NCBI RefSeq assembly: GCF_030409525.1
Contig: NZ_JAUFQB010000003.1
Coordinates: 54,836-118,835 of the forward strand
Source of the DNA: Kaistella yonginensis
Lineage (GTDB): Bacteria > Bacteroidota > Bacteroidia > Flavobacteriales > Weeksellaceae
DNA: 64,000 bases
Reading direction: 5' to 3'
In this document: positions 62,955-64,000 of the stretch, piece by piece
Layout of the letters: each line of letters opens with the position of its first letter
How positions within the stretch are numbered: the stretch's first letter is position 1
Translations under genes and position numbers: made by a program
The notes under the pieces: generated by a model
The model's database searches: none
Seen by the model: only the letters and a program-made list of their open reading frames with translations
Told to the model about the DNA's origin: nothing

Positions 62955-63023
62955 ATGGACTTCATTATCATTTCAAGAGGAGATTCTGAAAACACAAATG
63001 ATGAAAAAATGAGATTCTATTAA
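62955..63023 (+). CDS. candidate 22-residue small protein
   Basis: A 23-codon frame with ATG and TAA, encoding MDFIIISRGDSENTNDEKMR plus two residues, placed correctly after a consensus promoter box and before a hairpin terminator. No homologue is recognised. The transcript could equally be a small RNA in which this frame is accidental. Confidence 0.3.
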   Translation: MDFIIISRGDSENTNDEKMRFY

Positions 63024-63035
63024 CGAAATGATGAG

Positions 63036-63071
63036 TTATATCCTGTGAAAATTTTACAGGATATTTTTTTA
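63036..63071 (+). terminator. terminator of the small transcript or two-component operon
   Basis: Perfect 9-bp stem ATATCCTGT / ACAGGATAT (63038-63046 / 63056-63064) followed by seven T residues. Confidence 0.8.
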
Positions 63072-63233
63072 AATAAAATTCAAATTTATCATTTAATTCA
63101 CCTCCTTATTGCACGCAAAAAATCCTTAAGCAAAACGCGTAAGAACTTATTCTTCCCAGGCAATTAATGTATTTCTAATAAGGATAAGTAGTTTTACCAA
63201 TTCAGCTCTTTCCGCTACTTAATTTCTACTTGG

Positions 63234-63701
63234 TCAACTTACTTGATGCCAATTTCTAAGCACTTCAAAAGCTTTAAAAATCTCACTATATTCTATGTCT
63301 TTGTGTACATCAAAAAAAATATTGATTTCAAAAATTTCATCCTCTGTTACAAACATTAATAAGTAAGAAACAGGCAGCCCGTACGGTTGAATATCTTGTA
63401 CTTCAACAATGCTCCCTCCTCCATTCTCAATACGTAATACTTCTTTTAGATCGATGGAAATGGTTTTGTGTTTAAGCGTATTTTGCTCATTATAGGAGTC
63501 AAAAGATAAGGTGAAAACTGAACCTGTAAAAACAGCATTATAATTATTTGTAAGTAGTGTATATTTACCATCAAAATTATAGCCGGTCTTAAAATCAGCA
63601 TAATACTCCTTGATGTAGCTTTCTGCGGCAGTAGGTTTACTTTGCGCTTTTACTCCGAAAAAACAAAACACCAACCACAAAAACAAAAATATTTTCTTCA
63701 T
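63234..63701 (-). CDS. exported protein of unknown function
   Basis: A 155-residue protein with a signal peptide (MKKIFLFLWLVFCFFGVKA, cleavage after about residue 19). The mature part has alternating strands and ends in a helix (YSEIFKAFEVLRNW). No family is recognised. A second ATG lies two codons upstream (63707); MKKIFLF is preferred because it gives the usual signal-peptide opening. No exact TAnnTTTG box was found before it. Single gene at the right edge of the annotated part. Confidence 0.75.
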   Translation of the reverse strand: MKKIFLFLWLVFCFFGVKAQSKPTAAESYIKEYYADFKTGYNFDGKYTLLTNNYNAVFTGSVFTLSFDSYNEQNTLKHKTISIDLKEVLRIENGGGSIVEVQDIQPYGLPVSYLLMFVTEDEIFEINIFFDVHKDIEYSEIFKAFEVLRNWHQVS

Positions 63702-64000
63702 TACCATTCCTTTTAATTAGATTTTTTCTTGCACTAAATCTACCTATAAATAGATCGCAAATAAACAGCAATAGGTTACAATATTTCACCATTAAAATGA
63801 AATTATTATTGATTTAATTCAAGTAAATGTATGCATTTTCCCCAAGCAATCTTAACTTTCTACTTAAAACTATTTAGAAAACTGCAACAACACTCTTGAA
63901 CTTCGGCTACAAAAACCAAAATATCGGAAGACTTAATGTTCAAAACATTTAGCACGTTAGCGCATGAGGAGCTTCATTATTATGGTTCAATTTAGATTTC
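63702..64000. other. right-edge intergenic sequence, no gene seen
   Basis: AT-rich sequence without a convincing reading frame, hairpin or promoter box. A gene beginning beyond the edge cannot be excluded. Confidence 0.5.

Larger units (their letters stand above)
62734..63233. other. 500-nt intergenic region containing a short candidate transcript
   Basis: Apart from a 7-bp hairpin TTGTAGA/TCTACAA (62864-62883), the first 200 nt show nothing recognisable. A TACCTTTG box (62936), a 22-codon ORF (62955) and a terminator (63038) follow and are listed separately. The last 160 nt are featureless AT-rich sequence. Confidence 0.6.

Overview
The window looks like a chromosomal segment of a low-GC Flavobacteriia bacterium, probably of the Chryseobacterium/Kaistella type (Weeksellaceae). 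This is inferred from several things: the Bacteroidetes promoter box TAnnTTTG precedes most genes and Shine-Dalgarno sites are largely absent; one secreted leucine-rich-repeat protein ends in a type IX secretion sorting domain; TamA occurs in its lipoprotein form (TamL) next to TamB; and there is a flavobacterial OmpA protein with thrombospondin type 3 calcium repeats. It is mostly housekeeping sequence. No phage, insertion sequence, CRISPR array or integrase was seen.

Layout. 1-5.6 kb: valS (with a coupled DUF4241-like gene running off the left edge), a DUF1573 protein, a PPK2 polyphosphate kinase, the RNase P RNA (minus strand) and an MscS channel. 5.6-11.8 kb: T9SS-secreted LRR protein, Dps, pncB, rmuC, an SpoU methyltransferase and a small Ala-rich lipoprotein with a 21-bp tandem repeat. 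12-14.2 kb: a membrane protein with an HTH-like N-terminus plus a lipoprotein, overlapping tail-to-tail with 5-formyl-THF cyclo-ligase. 14.3-17.2 kb: a minus-strand cassette trhO-trhP-ferredoxin, apparently for wobble-uridine hydroxylation in tRNA. 17.3-25.5 kb: dicarboxylate symporter, two BON-like proteins, AlkB, a CocE-type hydrolase, YebC, OmpA/TSP3 and SmpB. 25.7-32.2 kb: an ABC-F ATPase with one degenerate ATP site, two ferritin-like secreted proteins, recJ and a GNAT-like protein. 32.3-43.6 kb: kefF-kefC, aroQ, tamB-tamL-yihY. 43.7-49.2 kb: tRNA-Glu/rpsT/tRNA-Glu, an amidase, an LptD-like protein, RidA and a small membrane protein. 49.2-64 kb: HtrA protease, an amidinotransferase-fold enzyme, CutC, CtlX, a TonB-type receptor, a DUF3817 protein, nadD, an Omp85-like protein, and a histidine kinase/response regulator pair.

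Functional themes are the cell envelope (TamB/TamL, LptD, a second Omp85 protein, OmpA, HtrA, amidase, BON lipoproteins), RNA metabolism (RNase P RNA, SmpB, TrhO/TrhP, SpoU methylase, ValRS, two tRNA-Glu), NAD salvage (pncB, nadD) and guanidino/citrulline chemistry (amidinotransferase-fold protein, CtlX). The most unusual item is the tRNA-hydroxylation cassette. TrhO carries at its C-terminus a copy of the same domain that ends TrhP, the two genes overlap by ATGA, and a single-cluster ferredoxin gene follows.
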